Of a DNA stretch of 64,000 nt, positions 7,797 to 18,225 are shown piece by piece. The notes under the pieces were generated by a model. The model worked only from the letters and a program-made list of their open reading frames with translations. It was not told the DNA's origin and searched no databases. This stretch comes from Flavobacterium psychrotrophum (GTDB taxonomy: Bacteria > Bacteroidota > Bacteroidia > Flavobacteriales > Flavobacteriaceae). A program made the translations under genes and the position numbers. Position 1 is the first letter of the stretch, and each line of letters starts with the position of its first letter. Location of the stretch: the NCBI RefSeq assembly GCF_003403075.1, contig NZ_CP031557.1, positions 2,976,001 through 3,040,000 of the forward strand. The letters are read 5' to 3'.

Positions 7797-10700
7797 ATGA
7801 AATTAGTAAAATTACGATTTTTTCATGTAATTTGTCTGCTCTGTGCGCTTAACATGTGGGCGCAGGATTCTGTCATAAAAGGACAGATAACAGATGAGAC
7901 CGGATTGCCGGTTCCGGGGGCCTCTATCTTTGTAAAAGGTACCCAAAATGGCACGTCGTCTGACATCGACGGTAACTACCAAATTTCGGCAGGCCCAAAT
8001 GCCACTTTGGTAATAAGTTTTGTGGGATACGCATCTCAGGAAGCTATTGTTGGCGGCCGTACATCAATCAATGTACAGCTTGCCCCTTCTTCTGAAGTAC
8101 TGGAAGAAGTTGTTGTTGTAGGTTACGGTACACAAAAGAAAAGTGTTGTTACCGGTGCCATTTCAAGTGTTAAAGCCAAAGACCTTGAAAACATGCCGCT
8201 TACAACTGTAGGCCAATCTTTACAAGGCCGCACATCTGGTGTGTATGTAGCTCAAAATGCCGGACAGCCGGGATCAGGTGCTACAATACGTGTTAGGGGT
8301 GTAACGTCTTTTAATAACAATGATCCACTTTGGGTTGTTGATGGTGTAATTGTAGACAATGGTGGTATTAATTTCCTGAATCAATCAGACATTGAGTCGA
8401 TGGAAGTATTAAAAGACGCTGCTTCTCAGGCCATTTATGGTGCCAGGGCTGCGGCTGGTGTAATTTTGATTACTACTAAAAAAGGAAAGTCAGGAAAACT
8501 TAGCGTTAATTATAATGGCTTTACAGGTATTTCTGGTCCTGCAAGAAAAATTGACCTTTTAAATGCAACACAGTATGCCACATTGCGTAATGAAGCTTAT
8601 GCTAATGGTTACAACGCTCAGTTGCCTTTCCAGCTACCTTATCCAAATGCTGCTACTTTAGGAAAAGGTACTGATTGGCAAGATGTAATTTTTAATGATG
8701 GCGCAAAAAGAACGCAGCACGAACTAAGTATAAGTGGTGGTAATGATAAATCTACATTTTATCTTTCTGCAGGTATTACAGACCAGGAGGGTATAGTAAT
8801 GCCTTCTATTTCAAATTACACCCGTAAAAACTTACGCCTTAATTCAACCCACAAATTGAGCAAATACATTACTGTTGGCCAAAACCTGGGTTACTCTCAC
8901 GAAAAAACTATAGGAATAGGTAATACAAACAATGAGTTTGGTGGGCCGCTTGCGTCTGCAATCAACCTTGACCCTATTACGCCTGCAACCCTTACTCCAG
9001 AGCAGGCTCTATTAGCACCTAATAAAAACGAATATGCTCAGCAGTATGCTGTAAGAGATGGCAAAGGTAATTATTATGGAATTTCTCCTACAGTTGCTAA
9101 CGAAATGTCTAACCCTTTAGCTTATGCTAAGGTGCGCGAAGGCAATCATGGCTGGGCAGATAACTTTGTAGGAAATGCTTATGTAGAAGTAGCACCTATT
9201 GAAGGTCTTAAATTTAGGAGTACATTAGGGGCAAAACTTTCTTATTGGGGAAGCAGAAGTTTTTCACCTTACAGCTATTTAAACACAAATCAGGATAACC
9301 AAAAGCAAAACTCTTTATACCGAGAAATGCAAAAAGGATTTGGATGGAATATAGAAAACACTGTATCTTACACAAAAAACATTGACGGTCATAACTTTAC
9401 AGTACTTGGTGGCCAGGCTGCTTATGTTGATAATGATTCTTACGGTCAGGGTTTAACACATTATAATCTTCCTGTAAACAATTATAACGATGCCTCATTT
9501 AACTTTAGCATTCCTGCGAGTGATAAAGTATCTTGGGCCAGCGATGGTATTAAACACGTTGTAACCTCTTTGTTTGCAAGGGTAAATTACGATTACAAAG
9601 AAAGATATCTATTTACAGGTGTTATACGTCGAGACGGTTCATCACGTTTTGGTTCTAACAACAAATACGGTACTTTCCCTTCATTCTCTCTTGGATGGGC
9701 ATTAAATAAAGAAGAGTTTTGGAAAGAGAATAACACTGTAAGCAATCTTAAAATACGAGGTGGTTATGGCGTTGTAGGTAGTGATAGTTTTGGAGATTTT
9801 AAATATCTTGCACTTGTAGCCTCTGGTCGTAATTATACCATAGGTCAGGGAGATTACAATGTAACCGTGGGTTACAGCCCGGATGCACCAAGTAACCCAG
9901 ATCTTAAATGGGAAGAAACTACACAGGCAAACATAGGTTTTGAAGCTAGTATCTTTAATGATTTCTCACTTGAATTTGACTATTATAAAAAGAAAACTAC
10001 AGATATCCTACAATGGGTACAACTTCCTGGATATGTTGGTGCAAACGGAACTCCATTTGGTAACGTTGCCGATATGCAAAACACAGGTATAGACGTTTCT
10101 CTTACTTACAAAAAACAACTTGGTGATTTTAACCTTTCTGTAAATGGTAACATTTCTACACTAAAAAACAAAGTTACAAGTGTAGGTGAAGACAGGAAAT
10201 TTAATAGTGGAGAAGGCTTCCAGTCTCTTGGCTCAATCACAAGGTATGAAGTTGGATCTTCGTGGAATGAATTTTATGGATACCAGACTAATGGTATTTT
10301 CCAAAACCAGGCTGATATAGATAATTACAAAAGTGCTGATGGTACAGTAATACAACCGGGGGCACAACCAGGTGATTTTAGATGGACAGACCTAAATGGT
10401 GATGGTAAAATTACAGATGAAGACAGAAAATATTTGGGCAGCCCGCTACCAAAATATACCTATGGCCTTACTGTAAATTTAGCTTACAAGAATTTTGACC
10501 TTACATTATTTGGTCAGGGTGCAGGAGGCAACAAAATATTCCAGGGTCTTCGCAGGCTTGACCTGGGTACTGCAAACTGGCAAACCGCAGCACTTAATCG
10601 TTGGACAGGAGAAGGAACATCTAACTCATATCCAAGGATTTCCACCAGTGACAACAACAAAAACTTCACAAATATGTCTAATTTCTATCTTCAGAAAGGC

Positions 10701-10928
10701 GACTATTTCAGGATAAAAATTGTTCAGTTAGGTTACTCTTTACCTTCAGATCTTATAGGCAAAGCAGGTATAGCAAAAACCAGAGTATACGTTACAGGCG
10801 AAAACCTATTCACCTTTACAAAATATACAGGTTTTGATCCTGAAATAGGTGGTAATGTATCTGGTATTGACCGCGGATACTATCCACAGGCAAGATCTTT
10901 TATGTTGGGTGTTAATTTAGCGTTTTAA
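7797..10928 (+). CDS. SusC-like TonB-linked outer membrane transporter (PUL1)
   Basis: A 1043-residue SusC/RagA protein. After a signal peptide ending at MWAQ it has a carboxypeptidase-regulatory-like N-terminal domain (about 26-100), the TonB-box segment EEVVVVGYGTQKK (about 103-115), a plug domain with IRVRGV and LWVVDGVIV (about 115-225) and a beta-barrel ending in an aromatic residue (VNLAF). It imports oligosaccharides across the outer membrane together with the SusD encoded 16 nt downstream. It is the first gene of the PUL1 operon and faces the sensor gene. Assignment is certain at family level; the substrate is inferred from GH30/GH5 downstream (beta-glucan). Confidence 0.95.
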   Translation: MKLVKLRFFHVICLLCALNMWAQDSVIKGQITDETGLPVPGASIFVKGTQNGTSSDIDGNYQISAGPNATLVISFVGYASQEAIVGGRTSINVQLAPSSEVLEEVVVVGYGTQKKSVVTGAISSVKAKDLENMPLTTVGQSLQGRTSGVYVAQNAGQPGSGATIRVRGVTSFNNNDPLWVVDGVIVDNGGINFLNQSDIESMEVLKDAASQAIYGARAAAGVILITTKKGKSGKLSVNYNGFTGISGPARKIDLLNATQYATLRNEAYANGYNAQLPFQLPYPNAATLGKGTDWQDVIFNDGAKRTQHELSISGGNDKSTFYLSAGITDQEGIVMPSISNYTRKNLRLNSTHKLSKYITVGQNLGYSHEKTIGIGNTNNEFGGPLASAINLDPITPATLTPEQALLAPNKNEYAQQYAVRDGKGNYYGISPTVANEMSNPLAYAKVREGNHGWADNFVGNAYVEVAPIEGLKFRSTLGAKLSYWGSRSFSPYSYLNTNQDNQKQNSLYREMQKGFGWNIENTVSYTKNIDGHNFTVLGGQAAYVDNDSYGQGLTHYNLPVNNYNDASFNFSIPASDKVSWASDGIKHVVTSLFARVNYDYKERYLFTGVIRRDGSSRFGSNNKYGTFPSFSLGWALNKEEFWKENNTVSNLKIRGGYGVVGSDSFGDFKYLALVASGRNYTIGQGDYNVTVGYSPDAPSNPDLKWEETTQANIGFEASIFNDFSLEFDYYKKKTTDILQWVQLPGYVGANGTPFGNVADMQNTGIDVSLTYKKQLGDFNLSVNGNISTLKNKVTSVGEDRKFNSGEGFQSLGSITRYEVGSSWNEFYGYQTNGIFQNQADIDNYKSADGTVIQPGAQPGDFRWTDLNGDGKITDEDRKYLGSPLPKYTYGLTVNLAYKNFDLTLFGQGAGGNKIFQGLRRLDLGTANWQTAALNRWTGEGTSNSYPRISTSDNNKNFTNMSNFYLQKGDYFRIKIVQLGYSLPSDLIGKAGIAKTRVYVTGENLFTFTKYTGFDPEIGGNVSGIDRGYYPQARSFMLGVNLAF

Positions 10929-10944
10929 TAAAAAGAATTGAAAA

Positions 10945-12453
10945 ATGAAAAATAGAATCATTAAAAACGGACTTGCAATGCTTGCCCTGGCTCTTACATT
11001 AGGAGCATGCAGCGATGATTTTCTTGAGGTTGACCCTAAGGGTACCTTTCTTGAGGACAATTACTATAAAAATGAGCAACAGGCTTATACTGGCCTTGTG
11101 GCTACATATGATGTTTTAAGAAAACAATCTGGCGGATTTGAAAACATGATGGCTATGCTAAATGCAGGGTCTGATGATTTTTATGCAGGAGGCGGTAGCT
11201 CAACTGATGGTGCCGGTATACAATCTTTCTCAAACTTTACAATTACCCCTAATTTTATGCCGGGTAGTTTTTGGAGTGATTACTACAAAGGAGTGTTCAG
11301 GGCAAATGTACTTTTGCAGAAACTTCCAAATGTACCAATGCCAGAAGATAAAAAGGTTCGCTTTGCTGCTGAAGCAAAAGCATTACGAGCTTATTACTAT
11401 TTTCAGTTAGTAACAATGTTTGGCGAAATACCTTTTTATACAACAAATCTTAGTACAGAACAGTTTTATACGATCGAAAAATCAGCGCCTTCAGTTGTGT
11501 ATGAGCAAATCGAAAAAGATTTATTGGAAGCTATTGAAATACTGCCAGTAACACTTGATGCTGCAACAGAGTCTGCACGTTTTACTAAAGGAGCTGCAAA
11601 AGCAATTTTAGGCAAAGTATACTTATTTGAAGGTAAAAATGCCGAAGCAGCTGCGCAGTTTGCAGAGGTTAATGGTACACCGGGCGAAACAAGTGCCTAT
11701 GGTTATCGTCTGCTTCCAAGCTTTAATGACCTTTGGGTTGTAGATAATAAGTTTCATTCTGAATCTATATTTGTTTGTGCACATTCAAAAATGGGTAACT
11801 CTACATGGGATAACTATGCGAGCGACTCAGATGAAGGTAATACCTTTAATCTAATGATAGGGCCAAGGGGTTATGCTCCGGGTCCAAATGCTCCTCAATA
11901 CAAAACAGGATGGAGTTTTAATACTGTAACACCCGATCTTTATGCTGCAATGCTTAATGACCCAAGGAGAGATGCAACAATTGCAAACATTGGGGCTTTG
12001 AAAGAACAAGGGCTTGCAAACTACACACCTGCAAACATGGATACAGGTCTTTTCCTTAAAAAATTCATGCCAACAGCTGATGACGTTACAGATGGTGGTG
12101 GTGTGGCCGATCTTAACTACAGGCAAAACACATACATAGTACGTCTTGCAGATACTTATCTTATGGAAGCAGAAGCTCTAAACTTTACAGGTGCAAGGGC
12201 TCAGGCATTGCTTGATGCTGTAAGGAGGCGCGTTGGGCTACCATCAGTACCCGTTTCTAAAGAAAGTGTTATGAATGAGCGAAGAATGGAACTTGCCGGT
12301 GAAGGACATCGCTTTTGGGATCTTGTGCGTAATGACATGGCTGCAGCGAAGCTTGGATCACGCGGCTTTATTAAAGGTAAACATGAACATTTCCCTGTAC
12401 CTTTAAAGGAAACTGAGAACACTATGATTAAACAAAATCCTGCTTACAATTAA
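10945..12453 (+). CDS. SusD/RagB-family glycan-binding lipoprotein (PUL1)
   Basis: A 502-residue SusD-like protein. The lipobox LTLGAC places the lipid on Cys about 22. Family features include the N-terminal FLEVDPKG, a tetratricopeptide-like helical body (AEAKALRAYYYFQLV, about residues 142-156) and the C-terminal NERRMELAGEGHRFWDLVR signature. It forms the lid of the SusC barrel at 7797-10928 and binds glycan at the cell surface. Spacing to susC is 16 nt and to the next gene 10 nt, so they form one operon. Confidence 0.95.
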   Translation: MKNRIIKNGLAMLALALTLGACSDDFLEVDPKGTFLEDNYYKNEQQAYTGLVATYDVLRKQSGGFENMMAMLNAGSDDFYAGGGSSTDGAGIQSFSNFTITPNFMPGSFWSDYYKGVFRANVLLQKLPNVPMPEDKKVRFAAEAKALRAYYYFQLVTMFGEIPFYTTNLSTEQFYTIEKSAPSVVYEQIEKDLLEAIEILPVTLDAATESARFTKGAAKAILGKVYLFEGKNAEAAAQFAEVNGTPGETSAYGYRLLPSFNDLWVVDNKFHSESIFVCAHSKMGNSTWDNYASDSDEGNTFNLMIGPRGYAPGPNAPQYKTGWSFNTVTPDLYAAMLNDPRRDATIANIGALKEQGLANYTPANMDTGLFLKKFMPTADDVTDGGGVADLNYRQNTYIVRLADTYLMEAEALNFTGARAQALLDAVRRRVGLPSVPVSKESVMNERRMELAGEGHRFWDLVRNDMAAAKLGSRGFIKGKHEHFPVPLKETENTMIKQNPAYN

Positions 12454-12463
12454 TTATTAAAGT

Positions 12464-13384
12464 ATGAAATTAAATTTTAACTATAAAAAAAGCCTATTAG
12501 GTATAGCGGTTGCCACACTGGTTCTTATTGCGGGCTGTACGCCGGATGAGGTAACTGGCGGTAATCCATTAACAGAAGCCGATATTGATGCAGGATATAG
12601 TACAGTAACTACTAAAGATACTGTTATTAACTTTAAGAATGCACAAAACTTTGTGTTTAAAGCTGCATCTGACGATTCAAGGATTCAGTACCATTTATGG
12701 AGAGCATCTGACAAAACAGGCACCTATTTAGGACAATCATCCACAGTTAAAGGAGGTATTACACAAAAATTTACTTTTACAGAGTCTGGTACTTATAAAA
12801 TAGAGCACCGTGTGGTGGGCCGCGTAGGCGGCACTAATTTTATATCAGAGCAAACTTTTAATGTGGTTATTCCGCCAACTGCTGTTGTAGATGGCCCTAA
12901 CCTTATTAAGAGCCCTAACTTTGAAACCCCTTCAGACTGGACTGTGCTGCACATTAACTCTAGTGGTGCATCATGGGCTTTTTCTAACGGTGCCGCAACT
13001 ATATCCGGTACAAGCGGGCATCAGGCAATTTACCAGGCAGTAACTGTAGAAGCCGGCAGACAGTATGAATTCGACATGAATGTATCAGGTCCAGGATCTA
13101 CAAATACATGGTTTGAAGTTTATGTGTCGCGTACTGCTCCTACTGAAGGTTCAGATTATAATGCCGATGGTAAAAGGATGCAGCTAAACACATGGGCAGG
13201 CTGTGCAACATCTGCCTTTGACGGACTGCTTTCTGATGAACAGTGCGGCGAAGCCGATGTATCTGGTAACATAGTAACTTTTGCACAAAGCGGTACTGTA
13301 TATTTTCTTATTAAATGTGGTAGCGGCGATGGAAACATCAACTCTATTGCTGTTAAGAATGTTACATTCCACACTATAGATTAA
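12464..13384 (+). CDS. Surface glycan-binding lipoprotein (SusE/F position)
   Basis: A 306-residue lipoprotein (lipobox LVLIAGC). The first half (about 30-140) looks like an Ig/PKD-like beta-sandwich. The second half (about 145-306) starts with GPNLIKSPNFETPSDWTV, a CBM4/9-like start, and continues as a jelly-roll. No catalytic motif is visible. The position directly after susD and the modular make-up fit a surface glycan-binding protein that captures the PUL1 polysaccharide. A terminator follows, separating the susCD block from the enzyme genes. Confidence 0.78.
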   Translation: MKLNFNYKKSLLGIAVATLVLIAGCTPDEVTGGNPLTEADIDAGYSTVTTKDTVINFKNAQNFVFKAASDDSRIQYHLWRASDKTGTYLGQSSTVKGGITQKFTFTESGTYKIEHRVVGRVGGTNFISEQTFNVVIPPTAVVDGPNLIKSPNFETPSDWTVLHINSSGASWAFSNGAATISGTSGHQAIYQAVTVEAGRQYEFDMNVSGPGSTNTWFEVYVSRTAPTEGSDYNADGKRMQLNTWAGCATSAFDGLLSDEQCGEADVSGNIVTFAQSGTVYFLIKCGSGDGNINSIAVKNVTFHTID

Positions 13385-13407
13385 TAATATTTGGGTTAGT
13401 TTTTTAA

Positions 13408-13447
13408 ATAGCCTGTAGTCATTTTTTGAGTACAGGCTATTTTTTTA
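13408..13447 (+). terminator. Terminator inside PUL1, after the glycan-binding protein gene
   Basis: ATAGCCTGTA (13408-13417) and TACAGGCTAT (13431-13440) form a perfect 10-bp stem, followed by six T. It lies 24 nt after the stop of the lipoprotein gene and 38 nt before the GH30 gene, so it may reduce read-through into the enzyme genes. Confidence 0.75.
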
Positions 13448-13485
13448 AAATTTAAACAGGTACGCCCGTACCTAAAAATTCTACT

Positions 13486-14940
13486 ATGAGAAAGAATACA
13501 ATAATGGCCTTCTTTATGCTGCTTTCCGGCACTACGTTTGCCCAACAGGCCAAAATCTCAGAAAAGCATTACAATGCCAAAGGAAAAAACGTTACTGTTT
13601 ACACCACGGCAGAAAATACAAATTTAAAGCTGTCAAAAACAGCCGACGCAACATTTGCACCGGCAAAACAGCCGCTTGAAACAGAAATTTCTGTTTTTGT
13701 GCAGCCCGATGTTACCTTTCAGGATATTATGGGTATAGGCGGTGCCATTACTGATGCAAGCGCAGAAGTATATGCTAAGCTATCTCCTGCTAAGCAAAAA
13801 GAATTTCTTGATGCCTATTATAGCACAGACAAAGGCATAGGCTATTCTATAATACGTACCAACATACACAGCTGCGATTTTAGCAGCGGTAGTTATACAT
13901 ACATAAAAGAGGGTGATAAAAGCCTTAAATCGTTTAGCATAGACCACGATAGGAAGTATAGGCTTCCGCTTATTAAACAAGCGCTTAAAGCTGCTTCAAA
14001 TAGCGTTACAGTATATGCAAGCCCGTGGAGCCCTCCGGCTTTTATGAAAGACACTAAAAATATGCTTAAAGGTGGTAAGTTACTACCTGAATATTACCAG
14101 ACCTGGGCAGACTATTACGTTAAGTTTATAAATGCTTACGAAAAAGAGGGCATCAAAATATGGGGTATTACAGTACAGAATGAGCCTATGGCTACACAAA
14201 CGTGGGAGTCTTGCCTTTATACCGCCGAAGAGGAACGCGATTTCTTAAAAAACTTTCTTGGACCAACAATTACCAAAAACTTTAAAGACAAAAAGATTGT
14301 AGTTTGGGATCATAACCGAGACCTGATGAATCAAAGGGCTGATGTGATATTCTCTGACCCGGAAGCTTCTAAATATGCCTGGGGAATGGGCATTCACTGG
14401 TATGAGACATGGACGGGATTTGCTCCAATGTTTCAGAATACGCAAAAAGTACATGATGCTTACCCGGATAAACACCTGTTATTTACAGAAGGCTGTGTAG
14501 AAAAATTTGACGCTGCTAAATATCAGTTTTGGGCAAACGGAGAGCGCTATGGCGAGCAAATGATAAATGACTTTAACAGTGGCCTTACAGGATTTACAGA
14601 CTGGAACATTTTACTGGATGAAAAAGGTGGCCCTAACCACGTAGGTAACTTTTGTTTTGCCCCGGTACATGCAGATACTAAAACAGGCGAACTTATATAT
14701 ACACCTTCATACTACTACATAGGCCATTTTTCAAAATTTGTACAGCCTGAAGCAAAACGCATAAGCTCTGCCGTAAGCCGTAGTATGCTGCAAAGCGCCT
14801 CTTTTATAAATAAAGATGGTAAGATTGCTACTGTTGTTATGAACAACAGCGATAAAGAGGTTGCTTATGGCCTGTTTATAGGTACAGATAAAGTTAGCCT
14901 TACTATACCTGCACACGGCATACAAACCATGGTATATTAA
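13486..14940 (+). CDS. GH30 glycoside hydrolase (probable endo-beta-1,6-glucanase type)
   Basis: A 484-residue exported GH30 enzyme with a signal peptide ending at TTFAQ. The (beta/alpha)8 barrel starts at about residue 80 (GIGGAITDASAEV). The acid/base Glu is E233 in VQNEP and the nucleophile is E335 in LLFTEG. A C-terminal beta-domain ends at IQTMVY. Related bacterial GH30 enzymes cleave beta-1,6-glucan or beta-glucosides. With the GH5 downstream this suggests attack on a beta-1,3/1,6-glucan; the exact linkage cannot be read from sequence. It starts 38 nt after a terminator, so it may have its own promoter. A small AGGTAC-GCCC-GTACCT hairpin (13458-13473) lies in its leader. Confidence 0.88.
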   Translation: MRKNTIMAFFMLLSGTTFAQQAKISEKHYNAKGKNVTVYTTAENTNLKLSKTADATFAPAKQPLETEISVFVQPDVTFQDIMGIGGAITDASAEVYAKLSPAKQKEFLDAYYSTDKGIGYSIIRTNIHSCDFSSGSYTYIKEGDKSLKSFSIDHDRKYRLPLIKQALKAASNSVTVYASPWSPPAFMKDTKNMLKGGKLLPEYYQTWADYYVKFINAYEKEGIKIWGITVQNEPMATQTWESCLYTAEEERDFLKNFLGPTITKNFKDKKIVVWDHNRDLMNQRADVIFSDPEASKYAWGMGIHWYETWTGFAPMFQNTQKVHDAYPDKHLLFTEGCVEKFDAAKYQFWANGERYGEQMINDFNSGLTGFTDWNILLDEKGGPNHVGNFCFAPVHADTKTGELIYTPSYYYIGHFSKFVQPEAKRISSAVSRSMLQSASFINKDGKIATVVMNNSDKEVAYGLFIGTDKVSLTIPAHGIQTMVY

Positions 14941-14961
14941 TTTAACCAACAAAACACAATT

Positions 14962-17900
14962 ATGAAAAAAATAATCTGTTCGTTACTACTCATGCTTTCA
15001 ATTCCGGCTTTTAGCCAGGGATTTTTGCATCAGCAGGGACAAAATATCGTAGACGGAAACGGCAATAATGTATTGCTGCGTGGCATGGGCCTTGGTGGCT
15101 GGATGATACAGGAAGGCTATATGATGCAAACATCAGAATTTGCAGGCACACAGCGCGAAATAAGGGCTAAGATACAAGGAATAATTGGCGAAACTGAAAC
15201 TGAGGCGTTTTATCAAAGATACCGCGACAATGGTGTTACAAAACGTGATATTGACTCGCTTAAAGCATGGGGTTTTAACTCAGTACGCCTTCCTATGCAC
15301 TACAATTTGTACACACTTCCTATAGAACAGGAAGCAACACCAGGACAGCAAACATGGCTTACTGAAGGTTTTGACAGGACAGATAAACTGCTGCAATGGT
15401 GTGCAGCAAACCAAATGTACCTGATACTTGATATGCACGCAGCTCCGGGCGGCCAGGGTAAAGATGCTAATATTTCTGACTATGACCCTTCTAAACCATC
15501 GCTATGGGAAAGTGAAGCTAACAAAACCAAAATGATCGCACTTTGGCGTAAACTGGCAGAAAGGTATAAAGACAGCCAATGGATTGGTGCTTATGACCTT
15601 ATCAATGAGCCTAACTGGGCCTTTACCGGAACCAACAAGAATGGTTGCGACGAACAAAATAATGCTCCACTGCGCAGCCTGATGGTTGCCATTACCCAGG
15701 CAATACGTGAGGTAGATACAAACCACATGATTATTATTGAGGGTAACTGCTGGGGTAATAATTATAATGGCATATTTCCGCTTTGGGATAATAACATGAC
15801 ATTGAGTTTTCATAAATACTGGAACAATAATGAACAGGGATCTATACAAGGGCTTTTAAACCTTCGCACACAATATAACGTTCCGTTATGGCTGGGCGAG
15901 ACCGGCGAGAACAGTAATGTATGGTTTCGCGACGCTATTAAACTTGTAGAGGGCCTTAACATTGGCTGGTCATGGTGGCCTCTTAAAAAGATAGAAAGTA
16001 TTGCAGGTCCGTGTAATGTAACTATGCCGGCCGGCTATCAGCAGTTACTTGATTATTGGAAAGGTACAGGAACCGCACCTTCGCAAAGCGCAGCTATAGC
16101 TACATTAAACCAGCTTACTGAAAATTACAAGATGGAAAATGTAACGGTTAAGCCAGATGTTATTGATGCTATGTTCCGCCAGGTACAAACAGATGAGACA
16201 AAAAAATACAAAAACCATCCCCTACCCGGAAAAGTTTTTGCTTCTGAATACGATTTGGGGCGTCTTGGATTTGCTTATAACGATACTGATTATGCGACTT
16301 ACCACAGCGACGGCGGAAGCTACACTGCCTGGAATAAGGGCTGGGCAATGCGAAATGATGGTGTAGATATTGAAGTTTGTAATGATGCTGTTACAAATGG
16401 CTTTGATGTAAACTTTACAGCAACCGGAGAATGGCTCCTATACACCCTTAACACTACTGCAGCTAAAGGCTACACTGTAGATGTTCGCTATGCAGGAACC
16501 GGAGGCAAAATTCACCTAGAAGATGCTACCGGAAGAATATCTGAAACCGTTACACTACCTGCTACAGGGGGCTATACAACCTGGTCTACCTTTAGCCTTG
16601 GCACGGTATTACTAAAGCAGGGCGAGAATAAAGTAAAACTGTACATTGATGCCGGTGGTTCTAACCTTAATTACTTAGAGTTTAAAAATGCAGTACCGGC
16701 AGCGCAGGTAGCTTTAAATGCTATTGATGCAGGTACTAATGTGCTGGGCGATAAAGTAACCGTTACTTTTAATAAAGACCTTACAGCAGGTATTAACTTT
16801 GCTGAAAGCAGCCTTACGCTTAAAGTAAACGGAACTACAGCTGCCATATCTGGTTTTGAAGCTACGTCTGCCAGCTCTTTTACATTTAACACCGCTACTG
16901 CAATAAGCACAGGAGACGTAGTTACCCTGACTTATGCAGGAACTAACCTGATAGCTACAGATGCCACCACACAGGCAGTATTTACAGATAAGCCTGTAGC
17001 TAATCGTGTGGGCAACATACAGCAGGTTCCCGGCACCATACAGGCAGAAAGCTTTTATGTAAACAATGGCCTGTCTCTTGAAACCACTACTGATACCGGT
17101 GGAGGTCAAAACATTGGCTATACTAATACAGGCGACTATCTTGATTATTTAGTGAATATATCGCAGACTACAAATTATAAGATCGAGTACCGTTACGCAG
17201 GTAGCAGCACTACAGGACAATTATCTTTACAGCTTATAAATGCTGATACACAAACTATAGAAACCGTTTCGCTACCTTCTACAGGCGGCTGGCAAACATG
17301 GCAAACCAAGCAAACAAATGCTACCCTGCCTGCGGGAAGGTATTACCTGCGCCTGTATGTAGCCGCACCGGAGTTTAACCTTAACTGGGTACGCTTTACA
17401 GCAGTTGAAGTTGACGATGATAATGATGGCATTCCTAACAGTGCAGACCTTTGCCCTAATACTCCGGCAGGCACTGTTGTAGATTTTACCGGGTGCCCAT
17501 TATTTTCACTACCGCAAAATAACTTTGCAGTAACGATAACCGGCGAAAGCTGCCGTACCTCTAATAACGGAAGCATAAGTATTACTGCAACTGCAAACCA
17601 TAATTATGTAGCTACACTTACAGGAAGCGCATCGGCTCAGACCAAAAACTTTACAACCTCAGCATCTTTTGAGGGTCTTGAGAGTGGTAATTACCAAGTT
17701 TGTATTACCCTGCCGGAAGCACCGTCTTATAAAGTATGCTATGACGTAGAGATAACACAACCGGTAGATCTTGCAGTACTATCGCGCGTAAGCGCACCGC
17801 AACGTACTGTTGAAGTGAGCCTTTATGGTGGCGAACAGTACATTGTTAACCTTAATGGACAAAGCTTTACTACGACACAAAGTACACTTAACTTGTCGCT

Positions 17901-18225
17901 TAAACCCGGAGAAAATAATCTGGAAATAAAAGCAGACAAAGAATGCCAGGGAGTGTACCGCGAGAAAATACTACTTGATGCCACGGCTGTTATTTACCCT
18001 AACCCGGTAAATGGCAATACAATATTTGTAGCTGCCCCTTATGATGCTGAAAGCAATGTTTCTATAGAGATATTTAACCTTATAGGAAACAGAGTGTATA
18101 ATGCTGTTCATAAACCGCAGACTGAAGATATTGCAGCAGATGTATCAGGCCTTCAGGCTGGTGTATATATGATAAAAGTAGTATCTGGTAAAAACACCAC
18201 TAACTCAAAAATTGTAAAACAATGA
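14962..18225 (+). CDS. Modular GH5 glucanase with CBM6-like modules and T9SS sorting domain
   Basis: A 1087-residue secreted multidomain enzyme. Order: signal peptide (to about 19); GH5 barrel (about 20-400) with LRGMGLGGWM, acid/base E216 (INEP) and nucleophile E313 (GETGE); a CBM6-like module (about 425-565); an Ig-like domain (about 575-690); a second CBM6-like module (about 695-815); a calcium-binding thrombospondin type-3 stretch, DDDNDGIPNSADLCP (about 820-835); Ig-like repeats; and a T9SS type A sorting domain from IYPNPV (about 1010-1087) ending in KIVKQ. It is therefore secreted or surface-attached by the type IX system and acts on polymer outside the cell, probably beta-1,3-glucan. 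It sits 21 nt after GH30 and overlaps the next gene by 4 nt. Confidence 0.9.
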   Translation: MKKIICSLLLMLSIPAFSQGFLHQQGQNIVDGNGNNVLLRGMGLGGWMIQEGYMMQTSEFAGTQREIRAKIQGIIGETETEAFYQRYRDNGVTKRDIDSLKAWGFNSVRLPMHYNLYTLPIEQEATPGQQTWLTEGFDRTDKLLQWCAANQMYLILDMHAAPGGQGKDANISDYDPSKPSLWESEANKTKMIALWRKLAERYKDSQWIGAYDLINEPNWAFTGTNKNGCDEQNNAPLRSLMVAITQAIREVDTNHMIIIEGNCWGNNYNGIFPLWDNNMTLSFHKYWNNNEQGSIQGLLNLRTQYNVPLWLGETGENSNVWFRDAIKLVEGLNIGWSWWPLKKIESIAGPCNVTMPAGYQQLLDYWKGTGTAPSQSAAIATLNQLTENYKMENVTVKPDVIDAMFRQVQTDETKKYKNHPLPGKVFASEYDLGRLGFAYNDTDYATYHSDGGSYTAWNKGWAMRNDGVDIEVCNDAVTNGFDVNFTATGEWLLYTLNTTAAKGYTVDVRYAGTGGKIHLEDATGRISETVTLPATGGYTTWSTFSLGTVLLKQGENKVKLYIDAGGSNLNYLEFKNAVPAAQVALNAIDAGTNVLGDKVTVTFNKDLTAGINFAESSLTLKVNGTTAAISGFEATSASSFTFNTATAISTGDVVTLTYAGTNLIATDATTQAVFTDKPVANRVGNIQQVPGTIQAESFYVNNGLSLETTTDTGGGQNIGYTNTGDYLDYLVNISQTTNYKIEYRYAGSSTTGQLSLQLINADTQTIETVSLPSTGGWQTWQTKQTNATLPAGRYYLRLYVAAPEFNLNWVRFTAVEVDDDNDGIPNSADLCPNTPAGTVVDFTGCPLFSLPQNNFAVTITGESCRTSNNGSISITATANHNYVATLTGSASAQTKNFTTSASFEGLESGNYQVCITLPEAPSYKVCYDVEITQPVDLAVLSRVSAPQRTVEVSLYGGEQYIVNLNGQSFTTTQSTLNLSLKPGENNLEIKADKECQGVYREKILLDATAVIYPNPVNGNTIFVAAPYDAESNVSIEIFNLIGNRVYNAVHKPQTEDIAADVSGLQAGVYMIKVVSGKNTTNSKIVKQ

